A stretch of DNA of 64,000 nt. Source: JAJFUB01 sp964622325. Lineage in GTDB: Bacteria; Armatimonadota; Zipacnadia; Zipacnadales; UBA11051. The notes below the pieces were generated by a model. The model saw only the letters and a list, made by a program, of their open reading frames with translations, searched no databases and was not told where the DNA came from. Below, piece after piece: positions 1 to 8,155 of the stretch (its first letter is position 1; every line of letters begins with the position of its first letter). Location: positions 62,001 through 126,000 of the forward strand of contig CAZUOJ010000001.1 in assembly GCA_964622325.1 (NCBI GenBank), in the 5' to 3' direction. A program made the position numbers and the translations under genes.

Positions 1-18
1 CAGCCCCTTGCGCAAATC

Positions 19-1305
19 GTGGACGCAATGGCGGAAGAAATTATTCGCCTGTGCCAGAGCCTCGTGCGCATAAATACAGTGAATCCCTATAGCGGTGACG
101 CGCAGCCGGGCGGCGAAAAAGCGGGACAAGAATTCTTAAAGCCGCTTTTGCAGAAGCTGGGCGCCCGCGTTACGATGTTTGATTGCCCGGATGATATCTA
201 TGAACGAGCTGGCATTCTGGGGCCGAAAAATCGCCATTTCCACAATCGGCCTAATCTCGTGGCGGAATGGGATTTTGGCGGCTCAGGCCCGTGCGTCCTT
301 GTAAATGGCCATATGGACACAGTGGGCATTGACAATATGCCTGACGCCCTGTCTGCAGAACTGCGTGAGGGCTGTATATATGGCCGTGGGACAACAGATT
401 GCAAGGGCGGGCTTACAGTGGCTGTCAGCGCTATTCGCGCGCTTTTAGCGGCAGAAAGGCCGCTGCAGGGGCGCCTGATCTTGCAAAGCGTCGTGGATGA
501 AGAATGTAATGGCGGGGGCGCCGGCACATTGGCCTGCCTGCACGCTGGCTATACGGGGGATGTGGCTGTTTTTGTGGATGGCAACAATAACACGCTCACA
601 ATGGGCTGTGGGGGCTGTTTGACGGCTGACATTTTCGTGGAAGGGAAAGAAGGGCACGCCGCGCTGGGCACAGGCGTTTCTGCCCTGGAGAAAGCTTTGA
701 TTGTGAAGCAGGGCCTGGATGCCTTTAAGCGCCGCCGGGAAGCCGTCCAGCCCGCCTGTAAAGTCAATTTGGGCATTTTTCAAGCGGGCGTTCATCCCGC
801 TGTCGTTCCCGGGACAGCGTATATGTCGTTGAATATCGTTTATGCCTATGCCGAGGCGCTGGAAAGTCAGCGGCAAAACGGCCAGTATGGGGGGCTGCTT
901 ATCCGGCAGGAATTTGAGCAATTCATTCGCCAGGCGGAAAGTACAGATGAATGGCTGCAGGCGCATCCCAGTCGCTTGGAATGGATCAAAGATCTTATCC
1001 CCTATGATCAATCTCCTGAAGATCCGTGGATACAGGCTTTTGCGCGTGCGTTTCGAGCGGCTACAGGCCGCGCGCCGCAATTTGACAAGATGACGGCCTG
1101 GAGCGATGCTGCTCATCCCGCCGCCCTGTTTCACATTCCCACGATTTTATATGGGCCTGGCGTGGAAGGCGTAGCGCATTCTGCCCAGGAATATGTGCCC
1201 GTGGAAAATCTCGTGGAATGCACAAAAGTTTTGGCCACATTTCTGGCGCAGGCTTTAGCGGCAGGGGCTCAAGAAGAAGAGGCGTCTGAAAAGGCAGTAA
1301 TGTAA
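19..1305 (+). CDS. M20-family metallopeptidase (ArgE/DapE/carboxypeptidase type), 5' end uncertain
   Basis: This is a zinc-dependent amidohydrolase/peptidase of the M20 family, which includes acetylornithine deacetylase, succinyl-diaminopimelate desuccinylase and carboxypeptidase G2. The metal-site motifs are visible: GHMDTV (His98, Asp100), RGTTDCKGG (Asp127, the bridging Asp) and VDEECNG (Glu161 as catalytic base, Glu162 as ligand), plus a C-terminal GVAHSAQEY segment carrying the last His ligand. The lid/dimerisation domain lies between about residues 200 and 310. The GTG at 19 is the first start codon, but the frame is open to base 1, so the true start may lie outside the window. The substrate cannot be assigned, because no arginine or lysine biosynthesis genes are nearby. 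It converges on the next gene, with one base between the stop codons. Confidence 0.85.
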   Translation: MDAMAEEIIRLCQSLVRINTVNPYSGDAQPGGEKAGQEFLKPLLQKLGARVTMFDCPDDIYERAGILGPKNRHFHNRPNLVAEWDFGGSGPCVLVNGHMDTVGIDNMPDALSAELREGCIYGRGTTDCKGGLTVAVSAIRALLAAERPLQGRLILQSVVDEECNGGGAGTLACLHAGYTGDVAVFVDGNNNTLTMGCGGCLTADIFVEGKEGHAALGTGVSALEKALIVKQGLDAFKRRREAVQPACKVNLGIFQAGVHPAVVPGTAYMSLNIVYAYAEALESQRQNGQYGGLLIRQEFEQFIRQAESTDEWLQAHPSRLEWIKDLIPYDQSPEDPWIQAFARAFRAATGRAPQFDKMTAWSDAAHPAALFHIPTILYGPGVEGVAHSAQEYVPVENLVECTKVLATFLAQALAAGAQEEEASEKAVM

Positions 1306-1306
1306 G

Positions 1307-2395
1307 CTAACGCGTCGGCTTGTTTTGCTGCTGGGCCTGCAGCTCCCGCAGCTGCCGCAGCAATAAATCGGCTTTCTCCGTCCAGGGATTACGATAATCC
1401 GGATTAATGGCTTTGCGCAAAAAGCGGCATTTGCGGGGATCCTCTTTGAGTTCGCGGACTTTTTGCTTCACTAATTCCACATCATCAATGGGGAAAAAGC
1501 CGATCTGACGATCGCCACATTCGACTAAATAGCCATATTGAGCATTGGGCAGCCCCTCAGCATTATCCAAAAAAGGCGGAATAGCCGCGAAATCCAGCAG
1601 GATTTGCTCGGCTTTTTTTTCGCGCCCCGCTGCCAGTTGCGCCACGGCCAAAAAATAACGAATCTCCAGCCCGCGTGGGGATTGGGGATAATTAAATTGA
1701 TAGGCCAGCAACTGGCGGATCGCTAAATCGGGATCATCGGGAATGGAGAGGATAATCAGATCCAGTTCAGCGTCGGCGCGGGCGCCTGTGTTATTTTGGG
1801 GGTCCAGCTTAATTGCGGCTTCCAGTAAGGGCTTGGCCAGCAGCGGGCGTTCCATTTCGAGATATAAATGGCCTAAATCGGCATGAAGGCGCGCGTCTTG
1901 CGGGCGCTGTTGCAAGGCGCGCTGCAGCTGAATAATCTGGCGCGCTTGCCCCAGCATATGAATAAAAACATCCGGCGCATAATAGCCGTAAGTGCGGAAA
2001 TATTCTTGCCCGGCGGCATCCAAAAACAAAAAAGCCGGCACAGCGCCAAAACGAGTGCGGCCTTCGCGCCTGTCGTTATCCGGATCCCAGCGCGTGCCCA
2101 CGCGAAAGCGTTCGCAAAAGGCGCGATGGCGCGCAGAATCGCCGTTAATGGCCAGGAATTCAAAATCCTGCAGCGCGCGAATCACGCCCTCATGAACGAA
2201 TGTAATCGTATCCATCGCCACACAAGCTTCCTGGCCGGGCTGAAAGATATAAGCCAGAATATATTTGCCTGATTGCTGGGCCTGCTTTTGGGCGCTTTCC
2301 CAATCGCTGTGCGCGGGCAATTCCGCTCCGAGAGCTTGGGCAATCCCAATAATTAATATGCTGACGCAAAAAGCAATTAGCCTTTTATATTTCAT
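1307..2395 (-). CDS. Exported thioredoxin-like protein with TPR repeats, CXXC lost
   Basis: The ATG at 2395 gives a protein of about 362 residues that begins MKYKRLIAFCVSILIIG, a clear signal peptide or anchor. A longer reading upstream to 2455 would bury this signal, so I reject it. Residues of about 30-150 have a thioredoxin-like fold: the pattern KYILAYIFQP, then ...EACVAMD.. and later VPAFLFLDAAG with the cis-Pro segment. The usual WCxxC is replaced by a stretch holding only the second Cys, so disulfide exchange by the classic mechanism looks impossible. Tetratricopeptide-like helices follow (DARLHADLGHLYLEMERPLL, then LDPQNNTGARADAELDL). The role is unknown; a periplasmic scaffold or chaperone is a guess. 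It is transcribed divergently from efp. Confidence 0.7.
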   Translation of the reverse strand: MKYKRLIAFCVSILIIGIAQALGAELPAHSDWESAQKQAQQSGKYILAYIFQPGQEACVAMDTITFVHEGVIRALQDFEFLAINGDSARHRAFCERFRVGTRWDPDNDRREGRTRFGAVPAFLFLDAAGQEYFRTYGYYAPDVFIHMLGQARQIIQLQRALQQRPQDARLHADLGHLYLEMERPLLAKPLLEAAIKLDPQNNTGARADAELDLIILSIPDDPDLAIRQLLAYQFNYPQSPRGLEIRYFLAVAQLAAGREKKAEQILLDFAAIPPFLDNAEGLPNAQYGYLVECGDRQIGFFPIDDVELVKQKVRELKEDPRKCRFLRKAINPDYRNPWTEKADLLLRQLRELQAQQQNKPTR

Positions 2396-2573
2396 TTTCT
2401 GGGCCTCAGCGGCTGTCCAATGTAGCTGTGAAAGCGCTTCTATTATAAAGGACAAAGGTATTATTCACAAGGTGCCTGAATGAACAGGAGCATGCCAGGA
2501 CAATGTCTTTCGTAGCTACAATATAAAGACAAGCGGCGGGGCGCGTAAATCGCCTTCTGCCCGCCAAGAATCT

Positions 2574-2602
2574 TTGACTTTTTGAGCGGCTTTTTGTAAA
2601 AT
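2574..2602 (+). promoter_or_regulatory. Sigma-70-type promoter of efp
   Basis: TTGACT at 2574-2579 and TAAAAT at 2597-2602 are separated by 17 bases, a near-consensus housekeeping promoter. The predicted start near 2609 leaves a leader of about 50 bases with GGGGAGG a few bases before the GTG start of efp. No experimental support is available here. Confidence 0.6.
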
Positions 2603-2661
2603 CAGCAGAGCAAACAGCCGCTTCAAAGCGAGCCGCACCGAAAAGCTGGGGAGGTGGCGAA

Positions 2662-3228
2662 GTGCTTACCACTTCTGATTTTAAAGCAGGCTTGACGATT
2701 GAGCTGGATGGCAAGCCGTATCAAATCATTAGCCACGAATTCCATAAGCCGGGCAAGGGACAGGCCGTCGTTCGCACGAAATTGCGGGATCTGGAGACCG
2801 GAAATGTTTTTTCAAAAACTTTCCGTTCGGGCGAGAAGGTCGAGCCGGCGCGTGTGGAACGCAAAGAAATGCAATATCTATACACAAGCGGCGACAGCTT
2901 TGTGTTTATGGATATGGAGACATACGATCAGGTGGAGCTGCCCGCCGAAAAAGTAGGCGAACAAGCCAAATGGCTTAAAGAAGGCGAGACGATATATTTC
3001 ATCAGCTTTGAAAACAGGTTGCTGGGCATTGAAGTGGGCAATACAGTGGATCGGCGCGTGATCCACACAACGCCAGGCGTGCGGGGCGACACGGCCCAGG
3101 GCGGCACAAAACCGGCTACTATTGAAGGCGGTCATGTAGTGAATGTCCCCTTGTTTATCAACGAAGGGGATTTAATTCGTGTGGACACACGGACAGGAGA
3201 ATATGTGACGCGCGTGTCGTCTGATTAA
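2662..3228 (+). CDS. efp: Translation elongation factor P
   Basis: EF-P binds between the ribosomal P and E sites and rescues ribosomes stalled at polyproline. The 188-residue length matches the family. The three beta-barrel domains are recognisable: an N-terminal KOW-like domain with the loop HKPGKGQA, a central OB domain, and a C-terminal OB domain ending INEGDLIRVDTRTGEYVTR, the family signature. Lys32 at the loop tip is the residue that would carry a modification (lysylation or aminopentanol, depending on lineage); no modification enzyme is seen in the window. It starts with GTG at 2662, preceded by GGGGAGG. It uses noticeably more GGT/ACC trinucleotides than its neighbours. Confidence 0.97.
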   Translation: MLTTSDFKAGLTIELDGKPYQIISHEFHKPGKGQAVVRTKLRDLETGNVFSKTFRSGEKVEPARVERKEMQYLYTSGDSFVFMDMETYDQVELPAEKVGEQAKWLKEGETIYFISFENRLLGIEVGNTVDRRVIHTTPGVRGDTAQGGTKPATIEGGHVVNVPLFINEGDLIRVDTRTGEYVTRVSSD

Positions 3229-3276
3229 CATATTTGGATTGCGCCTACAAAATTTTCAGTCAAGAGGACACAGCTC

Positions 3277-3732
3277 GTGCCTTTAGATCGGGAACGCTTA
3301 CAAGAACTTCTGGAGTTGTTTAAAGCTTCCACGGCGCGTGAATTTGTTTTGCAAGAAGGCGATCGTTTTTATCGTTTTGTGCGTTCGAAAGCGGTTCAGC
3401 CGGCGCCAGAGACAACGACAGATCCGGAGGCGCCTTCTGCCTTTTCAACGCCCGGAGAGAAGGCAGCGGTGCCCAAAGAGGCTCCGCCAGAAGAAATCGT
3501 AGTCACAGCGCGGGTAGTGGGCTTGTTTTATCGGGGCAAAGAGCCTGGGGGAGCGCCGCTCGTAGAGCTGGGCAGCCATGTAGAAGCCGGCCAGCAATTG
3601 GGCATTATAGAAGTGTTGCGCAAGCCCACAGCCGTGACAGCGCCCGTCGCGGGCGAGATTGTGCAGATTTTCCATGAAGATGGGCATGGGGTCCAATACG
3701 GAGATCCCCTGTTTGTCATTCGTCCGGATTAA
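3277..3732 (+). CDS. accB: AccB-like biotin carboxyl carrier protein with atypical biotin-attachment site
   Basis: In acetyl-CoA carboxylase, AccB carries biotin between the AccC and AccA/D active sites. This 151-residue protein has the AccB plan: an N-terminal helix (DRERLQELLELFKAS), a Pro/Glu-rich linker (about residues 45-75) and a C-terminal biotinyl/lipoyl barrel with SHVEAGQQLGIIE... and TAPVAGEIVQIF... The expected E-A-M-K-M motif reads E-V-L-R-K-P. When aligned from the Glu to the conserved Gly, the biotinylated Lys position is Arg115, and a Lys sits one residue later (116). It may therefore be poorly biotinylated or not at all, like plant BADC proteins, or it may use a shifted Lys. 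It starts with GTG at 3277 after AAGAGGA. accC is downstream but separated by a pilin-like gene. Confidence 0.75.
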   Translation: MPLDRERLQELLELFKASTAREFVLQEGDRFYRFVRSKAVQPAPETTTDPEAPSAFSTPGEKAAVPKEAPPEEIVVTARVVGLFYRGKEPGGAPLVELGSHVEAGQQLGIIEVLRKPTAVTAPVAGEIVQIFHEDGHGVQYGDPLFVIRPD

Positions 3733-3755
3733 AAAGTGCGGGAGGGGAGCCCGCG

Positions 3756-4121
3756 ATGAAAGCGCGTTTTTCTTTATCTTTCGGTTTTGCGCTGATAGAA
3801 ATCATTGTAGTGCTCGCCCTGTTGCTGATTGTGGCGGGAGCCTATTACGGGTTGAGCCATAAAGGGGAAAAAAACGCTCCGGCAAAATCTATTCCGGCCA
3901 AAGCTATCGAAAAAGCCCATTCCGTAGAATGTCAGAGCAATTTACAACAAATTCGGCAAATGATCCAGATGGAAGCCGCCACGGGCGAAGGCTTTCCCGC
4001 TCGCATAGATCAGGGCGCGACAGCGTCCATAAGTCGTTGCCCGGTCAGCGGCCAGCCCTATAGTTACGATCCGCAAACAGGACGCGTCTGGTGCTCGACT
4101 CCCGGACATGAACGCTATTAA
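3756..4121 (+). CDS. Type IV pilin-like / type II secretion pseudopilin
   Basis: This 121-residue protein has a class III prepilin signal: a short basic leader, then Gly10-Phe11 as the peptidase cleavage site, Glu at mature position 5 (Glu15) and a hydrophobic helix GFALIEIIVVLALLL. The soluble part is small (about 80 residues), starts with a charged linker and contains three Cys: one in VECQSNLQQIRQM, one in SRCPVSGQPYSYDP and one in VWCSTPGHE. The C-terminal pattern resembles short pseudopilins (GspG/H-type) of deep-branching phyla. It starts at the ATG at 3756, after GGGAGG. It sits between accB-like and accC with no other pilus or secretion gene nearby, so its assembly machinery must be elsewhere. 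Confidence 0.7.
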   Translation: MKARFSLSFGFALIEIIVVLALLLIVAGAYYGLSHKGEKNAPAKSIPAKAIEKAHSVECQSNLQQIRQMIQMEAATGEGFPARIDQGATASISRCPVSGQPYSYDPQTGRVWCSTPGHERY

Positions 4122-4494
4122 ATGTCCCCGTGAATTAAGAAGGAGGCAAACAAAAACAGTAGTCCGCTCATAGAATTAGTTGCTCATTTTGAAACAGGGG
4201 CGATTACAGGCCATATTTTACGACTAGAGATATTACACGGGAAGTATAGGGATATTCGGTGTGCGAGACATTGACAACAGATAAGACGGCGGCTTTTGGC
4301 AAAATGCGCATGAACACAAAAGGCATTATCCCGAGAGAATCGTTGTCTGATAGCCGCTGACTTATCTGTTTCTTTGTGCTTCACAATTATCCGAAAATGC
4401 CTGATAAAGGATATTGAATCCGTGTGCCGGTTTCAGGATTTAAAAGCCGTTTCCATTTTTGTTTTTAAAGTCTCCATCATCTGGAAAACAATCT
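4122..4494. other. 373-base gap with a candidate structured element (4276-4370)
   Basis: No convincing gene is present. AACAGATAAG (4276-4285) is the exact complement of CTTATCTGTT (4361-4370). Inside these arms GCGGCT (4289-4294) pairs with AGCCGC (4352-4357), and AATGC (4302-4306) can pair with GCATT (4323-4327). This makes a nested stem of about 95 bases upstream of accC. TTGACA occurs at 4271-4276 without a matching -10. The fold could belong to an accC leader RNA or be a DNA palindrome. AAGGAGG at 4140-4146 is followed by an open frame without a usual start codon. Confidence 0.4.
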
Positions 4495-5847
4495 ATGTTC
4501 GAGAAAATTCTAATTGCTAATCGCGGCGAAATTGCCTGCCGGATTATCCAGGCCTGCCGTGAATTAAAAATTGCCACGGTGGCCGTCTATTCAGAAGCTG
4601 ATGCGGAGGCCCTGCATGTGCGGATGGCTGATGAAGCCGTTTGCATAGGGCCGCCGCCCAATCGGGATAGCTATCTGAACGCCGCTAACATCATCAGCGC
4701 CGCTGTGATTACAGGCGCGGAGGCGATTCATCCCGGCTACGGGAATTTGTCCGAAGTGCCGAGCTTTGCGGAAGCCTGTGAAGCCTGCAAAATCACTTTC
4801 ATAGGCCCGCCTGCCCATGTAATTGCTTTAATGGGCGATAAGGCGGAGGCGCGGCGGACGATGCAAGCGGCGGGCGTGCCCGTGATTCCGGGCAGCGAGG
4901 GGCCCGTGCGGGACGCTCGAGAGGCGCGTGAAATTGCCGACAAAATCGGCTATCCCGTGCGGATTAAAGCCGTCAGCGGGGGAGGCGGAAGAGGCATCCG
5001 CGTAGTGCAAAATCCCGAACAGATGGCCGCGGCTTTAGACACGGCGCGCGCGGAAGCGCGCGCCGCCTTTGGCAATGATGCCGTGTACATCGAAAAGGAT
5101 ATTGAAGAGCCGCGCCATGTGGAAGTGCAGATTTTGGCGGACAAATACGGCAATGTGATCCATTTAGGGGAACGCGATTGCTCCATCCAGTATCGCAATC
5201 AGAAGCTTTTAGAGGAGGCGCCCTGTCCTGTTGTGTCCAATTCGCTGCGGCGGCGGCTGGGGGAAGCCGCAGTGCGCGCCGCTCAGGCTGTCGGTTATGT
5301 GAATGCCGGAACGATAGAGTTTTTGCTGGATAAGCGCGGCCGCTTCTATTTTATGGAAATGAATACGCGGATCCAAGTTGAACATCCTGTGACGGAAATG
5401 CTTACAGGCGTGGATATTGTTCGGGAGCAAATTCGGATTGCCGCGGGCGAGAAGCTCGGCTACGAACAGGGGCGAATCTGGTTCAATGGCCATGCGATTG
5501 AATGCCGCATTTTAGCCGCGGATGGGGAACGGGATTTTATGCCCTCGCCCGGGCGGATTGAGGAATGGCGCATTCCCTATGGGCCGGGCATTCGTGTGGA
5601 TTCGGGGGTGAGCACAGGCTCTGTAGTGACTTCCTATTATGATCCGCTCATTGCGAAAGTGATTTGCTGGGATCATAATCGCGCGGCGGCGATTGCCAAA
5701 ATGGAGGGCGCTCTCCGCAGCATGATCGTACGGGGGATTCGCACGACAATTCCCTTCCATTTGCGGCTGTTGGGCAATGCTTATTTTCGGCGGGCGCAAA
5801 TTGATACACATTTCCTGGAGCGGCGTATGCTGAGCAGCGAGGAGTGA
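4495..5847 (+). CDS. accC: Acetyl-CoA carboxylase biotin carboxylase subunit
   Basis: AccC carboxylates biotin on AccB using ATP and bicarbonate, the first half-reaction of malonyl-CoA synthesis. The product has 450 residues, as is usual. It begins MFEKILIANRGEIACRI, the standard N-terminus; an in-frame ATG at 4459 would add 12 unlikely residues. The ATP-grasp features are present: the glycine-rich SGGGGRGIRVV loop, PRHVEVQILAD, GERDCSIQYRNQKLLEEAP, the EMNTRIQVEHPVTE active-site segment and a C-terminal biotin-carboxylase domain. Since the nearby AccB-like protein lacks the normal biotinyl Lys, its physical partner may be another AccB elsewhere. The next gene starts five bases after the stop. 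Confidence 0.96.
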   Translation: MFEKILIANRGEIACRIIQACRELKIATVAVYSEADAEALHVRMADEAVCIGPPPNRDSYLNAANIISAAVITGAEAIHPGYGNLSEVPSFAEACEACKITFIGPPAHVIALMGDKAEARRTMQAAGVPVIPGSEGPVRDAREAREIADKIGYPVRIKAVSGGGGRGIRVVQNPEQMAAALDTARAEARAAFGNDAVYIEKDIEEPRHVEVQILADKYGNVIHLGERDCSIQYRNQKLLEEAPCPVVSNSLRRRLGEAAVRAAQAVGYVNAGTIEFLLDKRGRFYFMEMNTRIQVEHPVTEMLTGVDIVREQIRIAAGEKLGYEQGRIWFNGHAIECRILAADGERDFMPSPGRIEEWRIPYGPGIRVDSGVSTGSVVTSYYDPLIAKVICWDHNRAAAIAKMEGALRSMIVRGIRTTIPFHLRLLGNAYFRRAQIDTHFLERRMLSSEE

Positions 5848-5852
5848 GGCCC

Positions 5853-6023
5853 ATGAATAGCTATGTTCCCATTCATCCATTCTGGCGCGCCCTAGTGGGA
5901 GCGGCCTTTGGCTTTGGCATTGGCCTCACAGGCCTCATTTTTGGCGTGGGGGCAGCTATTTTAATGCTGATCCTTGTGCTTATCGGGGGCATAGTGGGCG
6001 TTTTGCTGATTAGCGGCGAATAA
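5853..6023 (+). CDS. Small membrane protein, DUF2273-like
   Basis: This 56-residue frame begins MNSYVPIHPFWRALVGAAFG, followed by two hydrophobic Gly-rich helices (about residues 13-30 and 33-52) and a short ISGE tail. It starts five bases after accC, with GAGG just upstream of the ATG. Size, composition and position between accC and nusB match the small DUF2273 membrane proteins that accompany Asp23/AmaP proteins in Firmicutes and relatives, where yqhY (Asp23 family) occupies this slot. No Asp23 partner is seen here. The assignment rests on context and hydropathy and not on a diagnostic motif. Confidence 0.65.
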   Translation: MNSYVPIHPFWRALVGAAFGFGIGLTGLIFGVGAAILMLILVLIGGIVGVLLISGE

Positions 6024-6227
6024 AGGCAGATTGGCCTGTTTAGAAGCAGACGCTCATTGAAACAAAAGGCTGCGATGTAAGCCAAGAATGTGCTTTGGGG
6101 CGGAAAAGGCTCATTTGAGGCCTTTGGCGCGTGCAAGCATTTTTGAAAATCGCCGCACATAAAGCAGGGAAATAATTTTGTCCAGGCGATATTTGACAAT
6201 CCGAGAGTGCTTGGGGGCGACAGTCCT

Positions 6228-6707
6228 GTGAAACACAGGGGCGCACGACGGAAAGCACGAGAATTGGCGCTCAGCTTGCTCTTTGCCGCTGATGTCGGCC
6301 AGGGGCCTGGCGCCGCCATGGCCAACGCCTCACATACATTAGAGGTGCTGGTGGAAGAGTGGAATTTGCAGCCCGAGGAGCGCGAAAAACTGACGCCGGA
6401 AATTGAGGATTATGGACGCCGCCTCGCGGATTTATATTTCCGCCATGCACACGAAATAGATCAGCTCTTGCAAAATTATTCCCATGAATGGGCTTTGGAA
6501 CGAATGCCGGCAATTGATCGGAATATTTTGCGGATGGCCCTCACAGAGCTTCGTTATATTCCGGAAGTGCCTGTCAATGCGGCGATTAATGAAGCCGTAG
6601 AGCTGGCCAAGCTGTACGGCGGCCCCGATTCAGGGAAATTCGTCAATGGCATTCTCGGCGCGTACGCTCGTGATCATTCTTTATCTGCGCCCAATCCGCC
6701 CTCGTAA
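6228..6707 (+). CDS. nusB: Transcription antitermination protein NusB
   Basis: NusB binds boxA RNA with S10 (NusE) during rRNA antitermination. From the GTG at 6228 the product is 159 residues and starts with HRGARRKARELALSLLFA, the family's N-terminal basic helix. The conserved ERMPAIDRNILRMAL.EL and VPVNAAINEAVELAKLYG..DSGKFVNGILG segments are unmistakable. An in-frame GTG at 6207 would add seven residues; I prefer 6228 because the family usually starts just before the RRxAR stretch. A 204-base spacer separates it from the DUF2273-like gene. The place between accC and xseA matches the Firmicutes order. Confidence 0.95.
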   Translation: MKHRGARRKARELALSLLFAADVGQGPGAAMANASHTLEVLVEEWNLQPEEREKLTPEIEDYGRRLADLYFRHAHEIDQLLQNYSHEWALERMPAIDRNILRMALTELRYIPEVPVNAAINEAVELAKLYGGPDSGKFVNGILGAYARDHSLSAPNPPS

Positions 6708-6804
6708 ATGACAGATCGAGCGTTCTCCACGCCCACTATGCAACGCCATGATAATATCTTTTTCTTTCCTTTCTCACAATTTGCTCTAGGAGTGAATCGG
6801 TTTT

Positions 6805-8001
6805 GTGGAAGCCGCCAAGCCCCTTTCAGTTTCAGCATTGACAGCCTATCTCAAGCGTCTTATTGAACGCGACGAAATTTTAGCGGATGTGTCCGTCCGG
6901 GGCGAAATATCCAATTTTTCGCGCCATTCCTCGGGGCATTTGTATTTTTCCTTGAAGGACGCGACAAGCACGCTCAGCTGCGTTTGTTTTCGCAGTGTGG
7001 CCGCGACTTTATCTTTTGAGCCTGCGGATGGGCAGCAAATCATCGCTTCCGGACGTATAACGGTTTTTGAAAAGCAGGGCCGTTATCAATTGATTGTTGA
7101 GGAGATGCAGCCTGATGGCGCCGGGGCATTAGCGGAAGCCTTTGAAGCTCTCAAGCGCAAATTAGAGGCCGAAGGCTTATTTGCCCCGGAGCGCAAGCGC
7201 CCCTTGCCGCGTTTTCCCCGCGGCATTGGCCTCATTACATCGCCGACAGGGGCGGCCGTCCAGGATCTCGTGAGCATTATTTCCCGCCGTTTTCCTTTAG
7301 CCCGAATCGTCATTATTCCCACAATTGTGCAGGGCGAGGAGGCTGTGGACAGCCTTGTCTCATCAATACGCTTTGCGAATACGATTGAAGGCCTGGATGT
7401 GTTAATCGTGGGACGAGGCGGAGGCTCTTTAGAAGATTTGTGGAGCTTTAATGAGGAAGCTGTCGCCCGGGCTGTTTTTGCCAGCCGTTTGCCTGTGATA
7501 AGCGCTGTCGGCCATGAGACAGATGTGTGCTTGACGGATTTTGTCGCCGATCTGCGAGCGCCCACGCCTTCAGCGGCCGCGGAGCTTGTTGTGCCCGATG
7601 CGGCGGAATTGCAACGCCATTTACACGCCTTAGGACGCCATATGCAAAATCGCCTGCTCCATTTCATCCAGCGAGATCGACAGCGCTTACAGCGTCTGGC
7701 CTCTCATCCGCTTATGCAGCGCCCGTATGCGCTTTTAGAAGCGCGTATGCAGCGACTGGATGAGGCTTATGAGGCTTTGCGCCAAAACATACACAGAATT
7801 GTTGAAGCGAACAAAGCGCGCCTGGAAAAAGCTACTGTAGGGCTCACAGCTTTGAGCCCTCTCTCTGTGTTGAAGCGGGGCTATGCGATCTGCCGTCTCC
7901 GCGCGACAGGAGAAATCGTGCGTTCGATCCAGCAAATTCAGCCCCAAGCGGATTTGTCCATTACAGTTTCCGATGGGGATTTTGCCGCCATTGCCCGTTA
8001 A
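6805..8001 (+). CDS. xseA: Exodeoxyribonuclease VII large subunit
   Basis: XseA is the catalytic subunit of exonuclease VII, which degrades single-stranded DNA from both ends together with XseB. The 398-residue product has the N-terminal OB-fold (LADVSVRGEISNFSRHSSGHLYFSLKD, residues about 20-50). The catalytic core carries GIGLITSPTGAAVQDL, the GRGGGSLEDLWSFNEE motif and VISAVGHETDVCLTDFVADLRAPTPSAAAE, followed by a coiled-coil region that binds XseB and a C-terminal beta domain. It starts with GTG at 6805, with AGGAG 12 bases upstream. xseB follows after 154 bases that carry an AT-rich promoter-like tract. Confidence 0.97.
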   Translation: MEAAKPLSVSALTAYLKRLIERDEILADVSVRGEISNFSRHSSGHLYFSLKDATSTLSCVCFRSVAATLSFEPADGQQIIASGRITVFEKQGRYQLIVEEMQPDGAGALAEAFEALKRKLEAEGLFAPERKRPLPRFPRGIGLITSPTGAAVQDLVSIISRRFPLARIVIIPTIVQGEEAVDSLVSSIRFANTIEGLDVLIVGRGGGSLEDLWSFNEEAVARAVFASRLPVISAVGHETDVCLTDFVADLRAPTPSAAAELVVPDAAELQRHLHALGRHMQNRLLHFIQRDRQRLQRLASHPLMQRPYALLEARMQRLDEAYEALRQNIHRIVEANKARLEKATVGLTALSPLSVLKRGYAICRLRATGEIVRSIQQIQPQADLSITVSDGDFAAIAR

Positions 8002-8155
8002 CTGGAAATACAAGCCATGTTCTCGATGATTGCCTGTCCAAACACGGGAACAGATTTTAATCAAGGCCTAAAAGTAAATGGGGACGGAAATAAATCTCCC
8101 TTCTTCCCAGATACTGTGTTAAAATTAAATAATCTAAAATTATAAAGAGCGAGAT

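Noticed and set aside
4131..4271. Open frame after AAGGAGG, reading IKKEANKNSSPLIE...
   Set aside because: It has no ATG, GTG or TTG start in the right place and no recognisable protein; it could be a relic but cannot be supported as a gene.
4184..4384. 66-residue minus-strand frame in the gap before accC
   Set aside because: Its composition is random-looking and it overlaps the inverted-repeat element; there is no ribosome site.
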